From contig JAJDET010000058.1 in NCBI GenBank assembly GCA_029259655.1, positions 1 through 53,615 on the forward strand: a stretch of DNA of 53,615 nt, in the 5' to 3' direction. Source of the stretch: Planctomycetota bacterium (GTDB taxonomy: Bacteria > Planctomycetota > UBA1135 > GCA-002686595). Both the position numbers and the translations under genes were made by a program. Below, piece after piece: positions 18,361 through 26,417 of this stretch. Under the pieces are notes generated by a model. That model worked only from the letters and a program-made list of their open reading frames with translations, searched no databases and was not told where the DNA came from. Each line of letters opens with the position of its first letter. Position 1 is the stretch's first letter.

Positions 18361-18836
18361 CCGAGCAGCCCTCGCACGAGACGGCCGGCCGTCGCTCCCC
18401 GCTTCACCGTCGCGGTGCCGGCGGAACCCGCGCGAGGTTTGCCTTCACCGGTGCGCGCCCGCAGTCGCTCGAAAGCGCCGACCAGGCCCGACGGCGCGGC
18501 CTTCGGCGACACCTCCTGCGCGGTCCCGCGATCGAGCTCCGCCACGAGGCTCACCTCCTTCTCGCCGAGGCCGAGCAGGAAGGTGCGGTCGTAGACCTGC
18601 ACCACCGCCAGCTTCGAGCGCCCCGCGAGGGGCAGTGCGTCCACGATCCGGAGCGAGCGCGTGGAGGCGCGCCCTCGGAGGTGTCCCGCGACGTAGCGGC
18701 GCAGGAGCCAGCCGAGGAAGACCACGGCGACGACCATCACCGAGGAGACGAACAGGTACCGCCACAGGTCAGGACCCGCCGGCGAAGCGGGGGTCCCTTC
18801 AGCCTGGAGCAACAGGAGATGCACGGGGATCGACAT
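18357..18836 (-). CDS. fliO: flagellar biosynthesis protein FliO
   Basis: A 159-aa protein from ATG 18836 (GAGGA 6 nt upstream); the open frame extends further upstream without coding character. One membrane segment (YLFVSSVMVVAVVFLGWLL) is followed by a small cytoplasmic beta domain (RIVDALPLAGRSKLAVVQV, then LLGLGEKEVSLVAEL) typical of FliO. FliO helps assemble the FliP ring. The last 50 residues are basic and Gly/Ala-rich. It overlaps fliP by 4 nt. Confidence 0.88.
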   Translation of the reverse strand: MSIPVHLLLLQAEGTPASPAGPDLWRYLFVSSVMVVAVVFLGWLLRRYVAGHLRGRASTRSLRIVDALPLAGRSKLAVVQVYDRTFLLGLGEKEVSLVAELDRGTAQEVSPKAAPSGLVGAFERLRARTGEGKPRAGSAGTATVKRGATAGRLVRGLLG

Positions 18837-19006
18837 GGGGTCCTCGGTGCTCCCGTCTCGGGGGTGGGAACACCGGGGCGATATGTCGACCGGTTCCGCG
18901 AATCCCTGAACCGGCAGTCCCGGACCACGCCCCCCCGGCACCCCGGAGACGGGGCGCGGTCGGCGGCGTGAACCGGTGGGCGCGATGGCCCTGTCGTGGA
19001 AAAGAG
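18837..19006. other. intergenic region between fliT-like gene and fliO
   Basis: 170 bp without a convincing gene. It holds one 7-bp inverted repeat (18890-18896 with 18908-18914, 11-nt loop). I see no clear sigma-28 or sigma-54 promoter for fliO on the minus strand, so the export genes may be read through from fliD, or use a promoter I cannot recognise. Confidence 0.5.
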
Positions 19007-19381
19007 CTATCCGGCCAGGTCGACGGACCCGCCCGGCTCAGCGCCGCGCTCGATCTGCTCGCGCAGCGCCTTGCGCGCCTCCTGCAGGCGCTCGATCTCG
19101 GAGCTGACCCGATCCGACTCGCGCTGGACCATGTGGGCGGCGATCGCGTTCAGGCGGGCGGCCGTCGCCAGGTGCTCGCGGATCGAGGCGCGCTGCTCCT
19201 CGTCGAGGCCTTCCACTGTGGCGGCCTCGGCACGGCAGCGGTCGGAGAGGCTGCTGCACTTGCGCCACGCGGAGATCAGGGCCTCGTCATCGCTGGCGCT
19301 GTCGTCGATGACCGAGAGCAGGTTCTTCATCGCACCGAGGAGATCCTCGAGGACGAACGCGGGCTTGCCCTTGCCGTCCAT
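19007..19381 (-). CDS. FliT/FlgN-like helical export chaperone (putative)
   Basis: A 124-aa all-helical protein following fliS with a 3-nt gap. The C-terminal half (ARLNAIAAHMVQRE, then IERLQEARKALREQ) has the long amphipathic helix seen in FlgN/FliT chaperones. Position after fliD-fliS is the usual place of fliT, whose product escorts FliD. Sequence alone does not separate FliT from FlgN, so no gene symbol is given. Confidence 0.6.
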   Translation of the reverse strand: MDGKGKPAFVLEDLLGAMKNLLSVIDDSASDDEALISAWRKCSSLSDRCRAEAATVEGLDEEQRASIREHLATAARLNAIAAHMVQRESDRVSSEIERLQEARKALREQIERGAEPGGSVDLAG

Positions 19382-19384
19382 CGC

Positions 19385-19774
19385 TCAGGCTACCTCTCTC
19401 TTCTCGCCGCCGAGCTCGAGCTCGTCCCAGGCCACGCGCAAGGTCTCGAGGACCTGACGCGCCTCTTCGATCGGCTCCACCGATTGGTCGAGGCGCGCAG
19501 TGGAGATGCGCGCCTGTACGAACAGGTAGAGCTTCTCGAGTTGCTCGGCGAGCTCGGGCGAGTGCTCCGGCTCGAGTGCGCAGATGAGCTCGGAGACGAT
19601 CGCGTCCACCTTTCCCAGCCGCTCGTTGAACACCTGCGTGTCGGCGACCGGGTCGAGCTCCTGGGCCTGCTCGAGGTAGCGCGCCGCGCCGGCGTAGAGC
19701 ATGCGAACGATCTTGAGGGGCGGCGCCGCCTCGAAGGACGTGTTCTTGTAGGCCTCGATTGCGGGATTGTTCAT
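19385..19774 (-). CDS. fliS: flagellin export chaperone FliS
   Basis: A 129-aa helical protein. The start NNPAIEAYKNTSFEAAPP and VRMLYAGAARYLEQA are the FliS hallmarks (the conserved Y in the AY motif and the LYxG motif, here MLYAGA). FliS binds the flagellin C-terminus and prevents premature polymerisation. The ATG overlaps the fliD stop by 4 nt (ATGA). Confidence 0.93.
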   Translation of the reverse strand: MNNPAIEAYKNTSFEAAPPLKIVRMLYAGAARYLEQAQELDPVADTQVFNERLGKVDAIVSELICALEPEHSPELAEQLEKLYLFVQARISTARLDQSVEPIEEARQVLETLRVAWDELELGGEKREVA

Positions 19775-21222
19775 TGGCTCTGCTGCTGGAAGAGCGATTG
19801 GGTCAGGAACGCCGACTGCGAGTTCAAGCCCGCCATCAGCTCCTCGAGTGCGGAGAACTGGGCAACGAGTCGGTCCTCGGTCTGCACGAGCCGGTCTTCG
19901 AGGATCTGAATGCGGTCGTCGAAGCGCTCGATGTTGTCTCGCGTCGAATCCTCGCGGAGCTCGAAGAGGCCCGAGATGGTGCTTCCGTCGGCGAGCTCCA
20001 GGTCCTCGACGGCCTGATCGATGGCCCGGAACAGGTTGTCGAAGAGCCCGTCGTCCGCGGTCTGATCGACGAAGTACCCGGAGGTGTTGACGGCTGCTCC
20101 GCCGTTGTCGAACCCGTCGGTGTCCACGAAGAGATCCGCGAACGCGTCGGGGTCTTCCGCGAGCTTCGCATCGAGCTTGGTCTCGTCGATCGACAGGGTC
20201 CCGTCACTCTGGAGCCCGATCCCGAGCAGGGACATGGTCGAGAACCCGGTCGTGTCCGCGATGACCGTCGCGATGTCCACGTTCAAGAGGGCGTTGCTGA
20301 TCGTCGAGCGGACGCTCCTCAGCATCGAATCGCCGAAGAGCTGCCCACCGACGCCGTCCTCCTCGCTGAACGTGTTCTGGTCGTTGATGAAGCCCATGAC
20401 CTCGTTGTACGCGTCGACCAGCTCCTGGACCTTCGTCTTGATCCCGTCCGAATCGATCTCCGTGTTGAAGGAGATCGTCGTGTTGGCATCCGCCGCCTGG
20501 GCGGAGAACGAGAGCCCTTCGACCACGTCGTCGAACGTGTTCGTCTCGCGTTCCACGGTGAGACCGTCGACCTCGACACTGGCGTTCTGAGCCGTCGTGA
20601 GCTCCACCTTGTTGGCGTCGGTCAGGCCCGTGACGCTGCTGGTGAGGTTCAGGATGCCGTTGGACTGACCCGTCTCGTCTCCCGCGATGACCAGCTGATA
20701 CTGCGGTGACGAGGAGGTCCCGACGTTGACGACGCTCGCCGTGATGTCGTCGCCTGCGAGCGAGTTCAGCGCGTCCTTGATCTCGTTCAGGCTCGAGTCG
20801 TTCGCGGCAACGCTCAGCGTGTAATGGGTCCCGTCGATGTCGAAGTCGAGGTCACCGGCCCCGAGGTCGGTATCGGGGTCCGTGACGAGGTCGGTGAACG
20901 TGAAGCGGCTGGCGGCGGCCAGCTGCGTGACCTTCAGGGTGTGAGCCCCCGGCGCGGGAGTTCCGATCACGCTGAACGACGCGACTCCTTCGATGCTCGG
21001 AGTGATCTTGTGGCTCAGGAACCCTCCGAGGCTCGACAGCTCTTCCGCCTTGTCGCGCAGGCTCTGGACGTGACCCTTGAGCGTTCCGATCAGGGAGAGC
21101 TTCTTCTCCTCGTCCTCCTTGTCCTGCTGGAGGAGCTGGATGGGAAACCGCTCGGCATTGAGTACGGCCTCGATGATGGCCGCCGTGTCGAGACCGCTAG
21201 CTAGACCGCCGAACTGGATCAT
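19771..21222 (-). CDS. fliD: flagellar filament cap protein FliD
   Basis: A 483-aa protein. The N-terminus (FGGLASGLDTAAIIEAV) is the FliD/HAP2 signature, and both ends are helical heptad regions (D0/D1 domains). The middle has the beta-rich D2/D3 domains (VTQLAAASRFTF, then NSLAGDDITASV). FliD caps the filament tip and folds flagellin there. It begins 58 nt after a sigma-28-type -10 and heads the fliD-fliS-fliT-like unit. A GGTGAGGA-like ribosome site precedes the ATG. Confidence 0.94.
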   Translation of the reverse strand: MIQFGGLASGLDTAAIIEAVLNAERFPIQLLQQDKEDEEKKLSLIGTLKGHVQSLRDKAEELSSLGGFLSHKITPSIEGVASFSVIGTPAPGAHTLKVTQLAAASRFTFTDLVTDPDTDLGAGDLDFDIDGTHYTLSVAANDSSLNEIKDALNSLAGDDITASVVNVGTSSSPQYQLVIAGDETGQSNGILNLTSSVTGLTDANKVELTTAQNASVEVDGLTVERETNTFDDVVEGLSFSAQAADANTTISFNTEIDSDGIKTKVQELVDAYNEVMGFINDQNTFSEEDGVGGQLFGDSMLRSVRSTISNALLNVDIATVIADTTGFSTMSLLGIGLQSDGTLSIDETKLDAKLAEDPDAFADLFVDTDGFDNGGAAVNTSGYFVDQTADDGLFDNLFRAIDQAVEDLELADGSTISGLFELREDSTRDNIERFDDRIQILEDRLVQTEDRLVAQFSALEELMAGLNSQSAFLTQSLFQQQSQ

Positions 21223-21279
21223 TCTTTCGTCCTCACCTTCCTCGTCGTCGAGAACCTCCCCGTCGGGTTCTCGATGGCG

Positions 21280-21306
21280 TTATCGGCGAGGCCCGGACGC
21301 GAATGA
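21280..21306 (-). promoter_or_regulatory. sigma-28 (FliA) promoter of the fliD operon
   Basis: On the minus strand: -10 GCCGATAA at 21287-21280, a perfect match to the sigma-28 consensus, with TCAT at 21306-21303 exactly 15 nt upstream in the -35 position (consensus TAAA). 58 nt before the fliD ATG. The best sigma-28 site in the window. Confidence 0.75.
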
Positions 21307-21383
21307 GCCGGGAGCCTGCGAATGCTGAGGCGGATGAACATGTTTCCGGAGTGGGGAACCCGCTTCCGACCATCCGTTCCTGC

Positions 21384-21404
21384 CCGGGAGCGGAAGGCTC
21401 CCGG
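21384..21404 (-). terminator. hairpin downstream of the CARDB/small secreted gene pair
   Basis: Perfect 8-bp stem (CCGGGAGC with GCTCCCGG), 5-nt loop, about 80 nt after the stop at 21483 and before the fliD promoter. No run of T follows, so termination is only suggested. Confidence 0.4.
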
Positions 21405-21482
21405 AAGGGGTCGTCTCGTGGATTCTCTACACCGGGAGGCGCACGACGCGTGCCATCTGCGCGTCCATTCCCCGACCCGCTC

Positions 21483-21719
21483 TCAGCGAGTCAACGACGG
21501 GAACCGGCCGAGGTCGACGTAGCGGCTCTCTTCGGACCGCACGTGCGTGCGGAGCTCCCGCAGCGTGAGCGCCGTCTCGAGTGTCGGCGTCGGGGGGAGA
21601 TAGGCCTCCACCTCCACGGCGCGCTGGTGCGTCGCCCTTCCCGCCTCGACGACCGGCGGAAACGCCAGGGCACCGGCCAGGACGAGGAGGAATGCCGTTC
21701 GCTTCGACTTCGTCGTCAT
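21483..21719 (-). CDS. small secreted protein of unknown function
   Basis: A 78-aa protein. The ATG at 21719 shares one base with the stop of the upstream CARDB gene (TGATG), so the two are coupled. The N-terminal ~26 residues form a signal peptide (basic TTKSKR, hydrophobic core, PPVVEAG). The mature ~50 residues contain no recognisable motif. It lies between the flagellin and fliD genes; a partner role to the CARDB protein is inferred from the overlap only. Confidence 0.65.
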   Translation of the reverse strand: MTTKSKRTAFLLVLAGALAFPPVVEAGRATHQRAVEVEAYLPPTPTLETALTLRELRTHVRSEESRYVDLGRFPSLTR

Positions 21720-23707
21720 CAGTTCACCGTGAGGTATCCGAGCGCCGCCAGCGCGTTGTCTCCCTCGTCCGACTCGGCGATCTCGGCGGCGATGTCGCAC
21801 ACGGCTCCGATGCGATAGATCCCGGGCGGCGTGCCCGCCGGGACCGTGTACGGTGCGCTCGTCGCGGATCCGAAGCCGATCGCCAGGCCGGAGACCGTCC
21901 GCTCCCCGATCTTCACGTCGCTCGCGGTGATGTCCGAGTCCGTCGAGAGATAGATCCCGACCCGGAACGACGTGGCCGACTGGGTGCCGTGGTTCCGCAC
22001 GACGTCCTGGACCTGGATCATGCCGCCCTTGGCGACCGTGGTGGGTGTGAAGGAGACGCTCTCGACGACGAGCTGGGGCATGGGATTCGGCGCCGCGATC
22101 ACGTCCAGGGGCACGGGGCTCGTGAGCGCGTTGTTGGCGAAGACGACCTCCAGTACGAGGTCCTCGTCGTCCGCGATCGCACCGAGGAAGTAGGAACCGG
22201 CGCCCAGCCCCGGAGGCAGCGTGATCGGCGTGATCCCGGTCGAGCTGTCACCGACGGCGAGCCCGCTGACGCTGCGCGAGGCGACGAAGATGTCACCTGT
22301 CGTGACCAGCGGGTTCGTCGAGACATAGAAGGCGACCCGAAACGCGCCGGCGGGAAGGATGCCCTCGTTGCGGACCGTGTCCGTCAGGGTGACGATCTCG
22401 CCGAGAGCGGGCTGGACGGAGGTGGGCGTGAAGCTCACCGCACTGATCGCCAGATCGGGAGTCGGGGGCCTCTTCACCTGCAGCGTCGCGAAGGCCGCGA
22501 GGGCGTTGTTGCTCTCGTCGAGCTCCGCCAGCACGCCTGCGTCGTCGACGAGAACGCCGACGAACCACGATCCGGCCGGCGTGTCGATCGGGATCGTGAC
22601 GGGAATGCTGGAGACCGCGGACGTCAAGCCGAGCGCGAGCCCCGACACGAAGCGCTCTGCGATCCGGGTGTCCGCGCTGGAGACGAGGCCGTCCTGGGAC
22701 AGGTAGATGCCGATCCGGAACGCGCCGGCGTTCGCTGCCCCCTGGTTGAGGACTGCATCGGAGACGTAGATCTGGTCGCCGGCGTCGATCACGGACGGTC
22801 CAAAGGAGATGCCGCTCGGCACCAGGTCGGGCCGCGGCGGCGCGTTGACCTGCAAGAGGACCGGGGCGTCGAACGCGTTGTTCGTCTCGTCGTGCTCGGG
22901 GTGCGCGTTCGCGTCGTCCGCGAGGACACCCACGTGGTAGAGGCCCGCGAGAGTGTTCAGCGGCACGACGACCTGCGTCGTGGCGGTCGAGCTCTCCCCG
23001 ATGTCGAGCGAGGCGAGCGACCGGAACCCCAGGAGGACGTCCGCATTGGTGATCGTGGCGTCGCTCGAGAGATAGAGGCCGACGACGACTCCCTGGGCGA
23101 GGAGGCTCCCCGTGTTGGCGACGGTGTCGGTGACGTCCACGGTATCCCCGGCGTCGACCACGAGCGGTTGGAAGGAGACGGCGGATCCCTCGAGGTCGGG
23201 GAGCGGCGCCATGGTCACGTCGAGCGTCACGGCCGCGGCGAGACTGTTGTTCGTCTCGTTCGATTCGACCGTGGCCCCGAGGTCGTCGACGAAGGCGCCC
23301 ACCCAGTAGCTCCCCCCGAGCGTCGTGATGGGAATCGTCAGAGAGCCCCCGCCGATCGACGCGGCTCCGCTCGCGAGGCTCCCGACCGTACGGAACCCGA
23401 GCAGGACGTCAGTCGGCGTGATCACGGCATCGTCCGAGAGATACACGCCGACCTGGAAGCCGAGGGCCGGCTGGTCTCCGAGGTTCCGCACCGTGTCGCT
23501 GGTCGTGATCGAGGCGCCCGCGGTCAGTGAGGTGGGCCCGAACGTGACGTCCTCGAGCACGAGGTCGGGTCCGGGGGCCGCAGCTCCGGGAGTGATCCCG
23601 CCTCCACCGCCGCCTCCACCACCCCCACCGCAAGCGGCGAGGACACACGCCGCGACCGGCCACGGCCAGGCCGTGCGCAGGCATGCGCGGGATCGAGGAG
23701 GAGACAT
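21719..23707 (-). CDS. CARDB-repeat lipoprotein
   Basis: A 662-aa exported protein. The ATG at 23707 is chosen because the signal peptide (AWPWPVAACVLAAC) begins right after it; the frame stays open for 53 more codons upstream without coding character. The lipobox Cys is followed by 11 glycines, a flexible tether. The rest is five tandem ~120-aa CARDB domains, each opening with PDL or PQL and a VSF-P motif and ending in DE-NNALA. CARDB domains are cell-surface adhesion-type folds. The gene lies inside the flagellar cluster between fliC and fliD, in the same orientation, but no direct flagellar role is evident. Confidence 0.85.
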   Translation of the reverse strand: MSPPRSRACLRTAWPWPVAACVLAACGGGGGGGGGGGITPGAAAPGPDLVLEDVTFGPTSLTAGASITTSDTVRNLGDQPALGFQVGVYLSDDAVITPTDVLLGFRTVGSLASGAASIGGGSLTIPITTLGGSYWVGAFVDDLGATVESNETNNSLAAAVTLDVTMAPLPDLEGSAVSFQPLVVDAGDTVDVTDTVANTGSLLAQGVVVGLYLSSDATITNADVLLGFRSLASLDIGESSTATTQVVVPLNTLAGLYHVGVLADDANAHPEHDETNNAFDAPVLLQVNAPPRPDLVPSGISFGPSVIDAGDQIYVSDAVLNQGAANAGAFRIGIYLSQDGLVSSADTRIAERFVSGLALGLTSAVSSIPVTIPIDTPAGSWFVGVLVDDAGVLAELDESNNALAAFATLQVKRPPTPDLAISAVSFTPTSVQPALGEIVTLTDTVRNEGILPAGAFRVAFYVSTNPLVTTGDIFVASRSVSGLAVGDSSTGITPITLPPGLGAGSYFLGAIADDEDLVLEVVFANNALTSPVPLDVIAAPNPMPQLVVESVSFTPTTVAKGGMIQVQDVVRNHGTQSATSFRVGIYLSTDSDITASDVKIGERTVSGLAIGFGSATSAPYTVPAGTPPGIYRIGAVCDIAAEIAESDEGDNALAALGYLTVN

Positions 23708-23852
23708 GATCCGTCCGCGCGGGGCTTGGGTCGGAGGCCGAGAACCCCGTGGGAAGCCCATATCCGCGGCTCTCTCCGCGAAGGGGGCACGGATTCCCGA
23801 GATCGTGTCGGGCGCCCGGGCCTCCTCGTCCCCGGGGGGCCCAGGACGAGGG

Positions 23853-23881
23853 AAGGGCCCCGTCACGAGACCGGGGCCCTT
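23853..23881. terminator. 10-bp hairpin, probable terminator after fliC1
   Basis: AAGGGCCCCG at 23853-23862 pairs with CGGGGCCCTT at 23872-23881 around a 9-nt loop. The A/T ends of the stem give a short T run on both strands. It lies 66-94 nt beyond the end of the fliC1 gene and before the CARDB lipoprotein gene, so it probably separates filament from lipoprotein expression. Confidence 0.6.
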
Positions 23882-23891
23882 TCAGTCCGTC

Positions 23892-23936
23892 CCGATGGGA
23901 TGGAGGCGAATCCGAGGACTTCGCCTCCCCCATCGG
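23892..23936 (-). terminator. long hairpin directly after fliC1
   Basis: Outer 8-bp stem (23892-23899 with 23929-23936) and inner 9-bp stem (23902-23910 with 23920-23928), with a 2-nt bulge at 23900-23901. It begins 11 nt after the fliC1 stop at 23947. Together with the hairpin at 23853 it forms a tandem structure that could terminate transcription or protect the 3' end of the flagellin mRNA. Confidence 0.6.
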
Positions 23937-23946
23937 ACCGGGGTAT

Positions 23947-24762
23947 CTAACCGAGCAGGCTGAGTGCGAGCTGCGGGTTGACGTTCGCCTGAGCGAGAAC
24001 CGAAGCGGCGGCTTGCTGCATGATGGAGTTCCGCGTCAGGTCCGCGGTCTCCATGGCAACGTCCACGTCGCGAATCCGGCTCTCGGACGCCGAGAGGTTC
24101 TCCCGGGTGTTCAGGATGCTCCGGAACGAGCTGTTCAGACGGTTCTGAGCAGCACCCAGGACACCACGCGAGGTGTTGAGCGAGTTGATGGCCGTATCGA
24201 GCGTGGCCAGAGCACTCTGCGCGTTGGTGGTTGTGGTGGTCGTGAGCGCGTTGATGCCCAGACCCGTGTCGGTGGCGTTTTGCAGCGCGATGGAGATCGT
24301 CTCGCCGCTATCGATACCCACCTGAATGGAGATCGTCGCAGTGCTGTTCAGCAGCGCGACGCCGTTGAACTCGGTCTGATCGGCGATCCTGTCGATCTCC
24401 GTGATCAGAGCCGAGAACTCCGTGTTGATGGTCGCCCGGTCGGTCGTGTTGAGCGTGCCGTTGGAGGCCTGCACGGCGAGCTCGCGCATCCGGGTGAGGT
24501 TGCTGCTCGTTTCGTTGAGCGCACCCTCGGCCGTCTGAGCGAGACTGACGCCGTCCTGAGCGTTCCGACTGGCGGCGCCGAACGAGCGAATCTGCGAGCG
24601 CATCCGCTCACTGATGCCGAGACCCGCTGCGTCGTCTGCGGACGTCGCGATGCGGAGACCCGACGACAGTCGAGCGAAGTTGCCCTGCAGCCGGGACGTA
24701 ACGTTCTGCAAGTTACGTTGCCCGTTGAGGGAGAAGATGTTGGTGTTGACTCGAAGTCCCAT
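23947..24762 (-). CDS. fliC: flagellin 1 (D0-D1 minimal type)
   Basis: A 271-aa flagellin. The N-terminus GLRVNTNIFSLNGQRNL and C-terminal AMETADLTRNSIMQQAAASV and ALSLLG are the conserved D0/D1 helices. The central part between the two halves is only a short beta region, so the outer D2/D3 domains are absent. It is the main filament subunit, exported with FliS. AAAGGA lies 5 nt before the ATG. It is about 80% similar to the neighbouring flagellin gene upstream; the two probably arose by duplication. The 5' leader holds strong hairpins. Confidence 0.95.
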   Translation of the reverse strand: MGLRVNTNIFSLNGQRNLQNVTSRLQGNFARLSSGLRIATSADDAAGLGISERMRSQIRSFGAASRNAQDGVSLAQTAEGALNETSSNLTRMRELAVQASNGTLNTTDRATINTEFSALITEIDRIADQTEFNGVALLNSTATISIQVGIDSGETISIALQNATDTGLGINALTTTTTTNAQSALATLDTAINSLNTSRGVLGAAQNRLNSSFRSILNTRENLSASESRIRDVDVAMETADLTRNSIMQQAAASVLAQANVNPQLALSLLG

Positions 24763-24792
24763 TGCTTTCCTTTGGAGTGGATACAGTGATGT

Positions 24793-24820
24793 GAAGCGGC
24801 CTCCTGGGAGGTTCCGCTTC
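24793..24820 (-). promoter_or_regulatory. strong hairpin in the fliC1 5' leader
   Basis: GAAGCGG-CCTCC pairs with GGAGG-(TT)-CCGCTTC around a TG turn, a near-perfect 12-bp composite stem ending 30 nt before the ATG. A second palindrome, CGCTTCGCGAAGCG, overlaps it at 24815-24828, so two alternative folds are possible. Could affect flagellin mRNA stability or translation, or stop readthrough from flagellin 2. Confidence 0.45.
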
Positions 24821-24852
24821 GCGAAGCGACGGCTGGTTCAGCTCCTCACTCC

Positions 24853-24876
24853 GCCGGCCATTGGCACGTGGCCGGC
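24853..24876. promoter_or_regulatory. 8-bp hairpin upstream of fliC1
   Basis: GCCGGCCA at 24853-24860 pairs with TGGCCGGC at 24869-24876 around an 8-nt loop, about 90-115 nt before the fliC1 ATG. Part of the leader structure of this gene. Confidence 0.4.
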
Positions 24877-25096
24877 AGTGCTGGATGGCGGAACCTCACG
24901 ACCGCCGCTCCTTCAGATGGGGTCACCCCTCTCGGGAGGTGCGAACCTCCCTGAAGCGGTGACGACCGGCCCCCGGTCGGGGACCCCAGCCACGGGCAAC
25001 GACTGGCGAACGGATTGCCTGGTGCGCTCCGTTCTGTTGCGACCCGTGGCGTGGTTTCGTCGGACGCGGCGGAGAGCCGCGTCCGTGAACGTCGGA

Positions 25097-25124
25097 ACGA
25101 GCCGGCGGGTGGGGGCCGGCTCGT
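25097..25124 (-). terminator. 10-bp hairpin after flagellin 2
   Basis: ACGAGCCGGC at 25097-25106 pairs perfectly with GCCGGCTCGT at 25115-25124, 8-nt loop. It starts about 112 nt after the flagellin 2 stop and is the most stable structure there, so it is the likely transcript end. A T-tract is missing. Confidence 0.5.
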
Positions 25125-25236
25125 CGTCTCGGTATTCGTGGGTCGAGAACATGGTGCAGCGGTCTAGCCGTGAGGGCGGAGGGTGACGCCGAGCCCAGCC
25201 ACGAGGCCGGACCCGGCGCCTCCGACTCCGTGATCC

Positions 25237-26055
25237 CTAGCCCTGGAGCAAGCTCAGAGCGATCTGGGGCTGGGTGTTGGCCTGCGCGAGGACCGACACG
25301 GCGGCCTGCTGCATGATCGAGTTCCGCGTCAGGTCCGCCGTCTCCATGGCGACGTCCACGTCGCGAATCCGGCTCTCGGAGGCCGAGAGGTTCTCGCGCG
25401 TGTTGAGGATGCTGCGCAACGTGCTCGAGAGCCGGTTCTGCGCCGCACCGAGGCCGCCTCGGGTGGTGTTGACCGAGTTGACGGCCGTGTCGAGCGCCGC
25501 CAGCGCGGTCTGAGCGCCCGTCAGGGTCGCGGCGCTGAGACCGCTGATGCCCAGCGCGGTGTCCGTCGTGCTGATGAGGCTGATGCCGATCGTCTCACCG
25601 CTGTCGATGCCGACCTGGATGGACACCGTGGCGGTCGCGTTCAACAGGGCGATGCCGTTGAACTCGTTCTGGTCTGCAATCCGGTCGATCTCCGTGATCA
25701 GCGCGGAGAACTCCGTGTTGATCGTGGCTCGGTCCGTCGTGTTGAGCGTTCCGTTGGACGCTTGCACCGCGAGCTCGCGCATCCGGGTGAGGTTGCCGCT
25801 CACCTCGTTGAGGGCACCCTCGGCCGTCTGTGCGAGGCTGATGCCGTCCTGGGCATTTCGGCTGGCGGCGCCGAACGAGCGGATCTGTGAACGCATGCGC
25901 TCACTGATTCCGAGGCCCGCCGCGTCGTCTGCCGACGTCGCGATCCGAAGGCCGGACGACAGTCGAGCAAAGTTGCCCTGAAGGCGGGAGGTGATATTGC
26001 TCAGGTTGCGTTGCCCGTTGAGTGAGAAGATGTTCGTGTTTACTCGGAGTCCCAT
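25237..26055 (-). CDS. fliC: flagellin 2 (D0-D1 minimal type)
   Basis: A 272-aa flagellin from ATG 26055; the frame is open further upstream but that part lacks coding character and the start GLRVNTNIFSLNGQRNL matches flagellin 1 exactly in position. D0/D1 helices are conserved at both ends and the central domain is short, as in flagellin 1. The two proteins differ mainly in about 60 residues in the middle (about 150-210). AGGGG lies about 10 nt before the ATG. It diverges from the plus-strand flagellar operon; its promoter is not clear. Confidence 0.94.
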   Translation of the reverse strand: MGLRVNTNIFSLNGQRNLSNITSRLQGNFARLSSGLRIATSADDAAGLGISERMRSQIRSFGAASRNAQDGISLAQTAEGALNEVSGNLTRMRELAVQASNGTLNTTDRATINTEFSALITEIDRIADQNEFNGIALLNATATVSIQVGIDSGETIGISLISTTDTALGISGLSAATLTGAQTALAALDTAVNSVNTTRGGLGAAQNRLSSTLRSILNTRENLSASESRIRDVDVAMETADLTRNSIMQQAAVSVLAQANTQPQIALSLLQG

Positions 26056-26196
26056 GCTGAGAAGCCCCTGAAGGGTCGGTGTTTTGGTGGAGTCGGATGG
26101 TTGCCGGTCGCGGGAGCAGCGTTCCGGCGGGTACAGCTCCGTTCTCGGTGGCTGCCGGGAACCCGTGAGTCCGACGCCGATCTTTTCTCGCGGCGC

Positions 26197-26213
26197 CCGG
26201 AAGGAGATTCCGG
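26197..26213. promoter_or_regulatory. inverted repeat, candidate activator site
   Basis: CCGGAA-GGAGA-TTCCGG, a 17-bp inverted repeat. It lies about 150 bp from the flagellin 2 start and about 230 bp from the plus-strand promoter. Could be bound by the FlrC-type activator encoded at 32226, by analogy with enhancer sites; this is inference. Confidence 0.4.
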
Positions 26214-26320
26214 AGATCAGCCGGACAGGCGAAAGGGGTTCGCCGTCGGCACGCTCGCCTGCGCGCAGGAGCCGCACCCTTTCCATGAAGGGTGGGTGAG
26301 CTCCTCCCGGCGTCGAGGCT

Positions 26321-26377
26321 GCAGGCGTTTCCCGAAGTGGCAATCGGTTCCGGAAGCGTTTGCCGGAAACCGCCTGC
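26321..26377. promoter_or_regulatory. nested inverted repeats, candidate enhancer (UAS)
   Basis: Outer arms GCAGGCGTTTCC (26321-26332) and GGAAACCGCCTGC (26365-26377) differ by one base. Inside, TTCCGG (26348-26353) and CCGGAA (26363-26368) form a second inverted repeat centred about 87 bp before the predicted start of transcription. This is the usual distance for an enhancer-binding site of a sigma-54 activator. Confidence 0.45.
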
Positions 26378-26417
26378 GGATCATCAAGGGTTCTCCCGAT
26401 CGTGTCGAAAGATCCGC

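Larger units (their letters stand above)
24763..25236. other. long intergenic region between the two flagellin genes
   Basis: 474 bp with no credible gene. It holds a series of inverted repeats: 25097-25124 just after flagellin 2, a 7-bp stem at 24934-24951, an 8-bp stem at 24853-24876, and a composite stem at 24793-24820 close to the fliC1 start. No sigma-28 site is visible. A weak minus-strand sigma-54-type GG-N10-GC match lies at 25004-25021 (AGGCAAT / TCGCC), which would leave a leader of about 230 nt; it is only a candidate. Confidence 0.55.

Noticed and set aside
24862..24877. Plus-strand TGGCACG-TGGC-CGGCA, a GG-N10-GC match with a perfect -24 element
   Set aside because: It lies inside the loop and arm of the fliC1 leader hairpin, points toward the 3' end of flagellin 2, and no plus-strand gene follows; the -12 part is poor. 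An antisense RNA cannot be excluded.
26250..26265. Plus-strand CGGCACG-CTCGC-CTGC near the divergent region
   Set aside because: Spacing is one base too long for sigma-54, and a better site lies at 26418.
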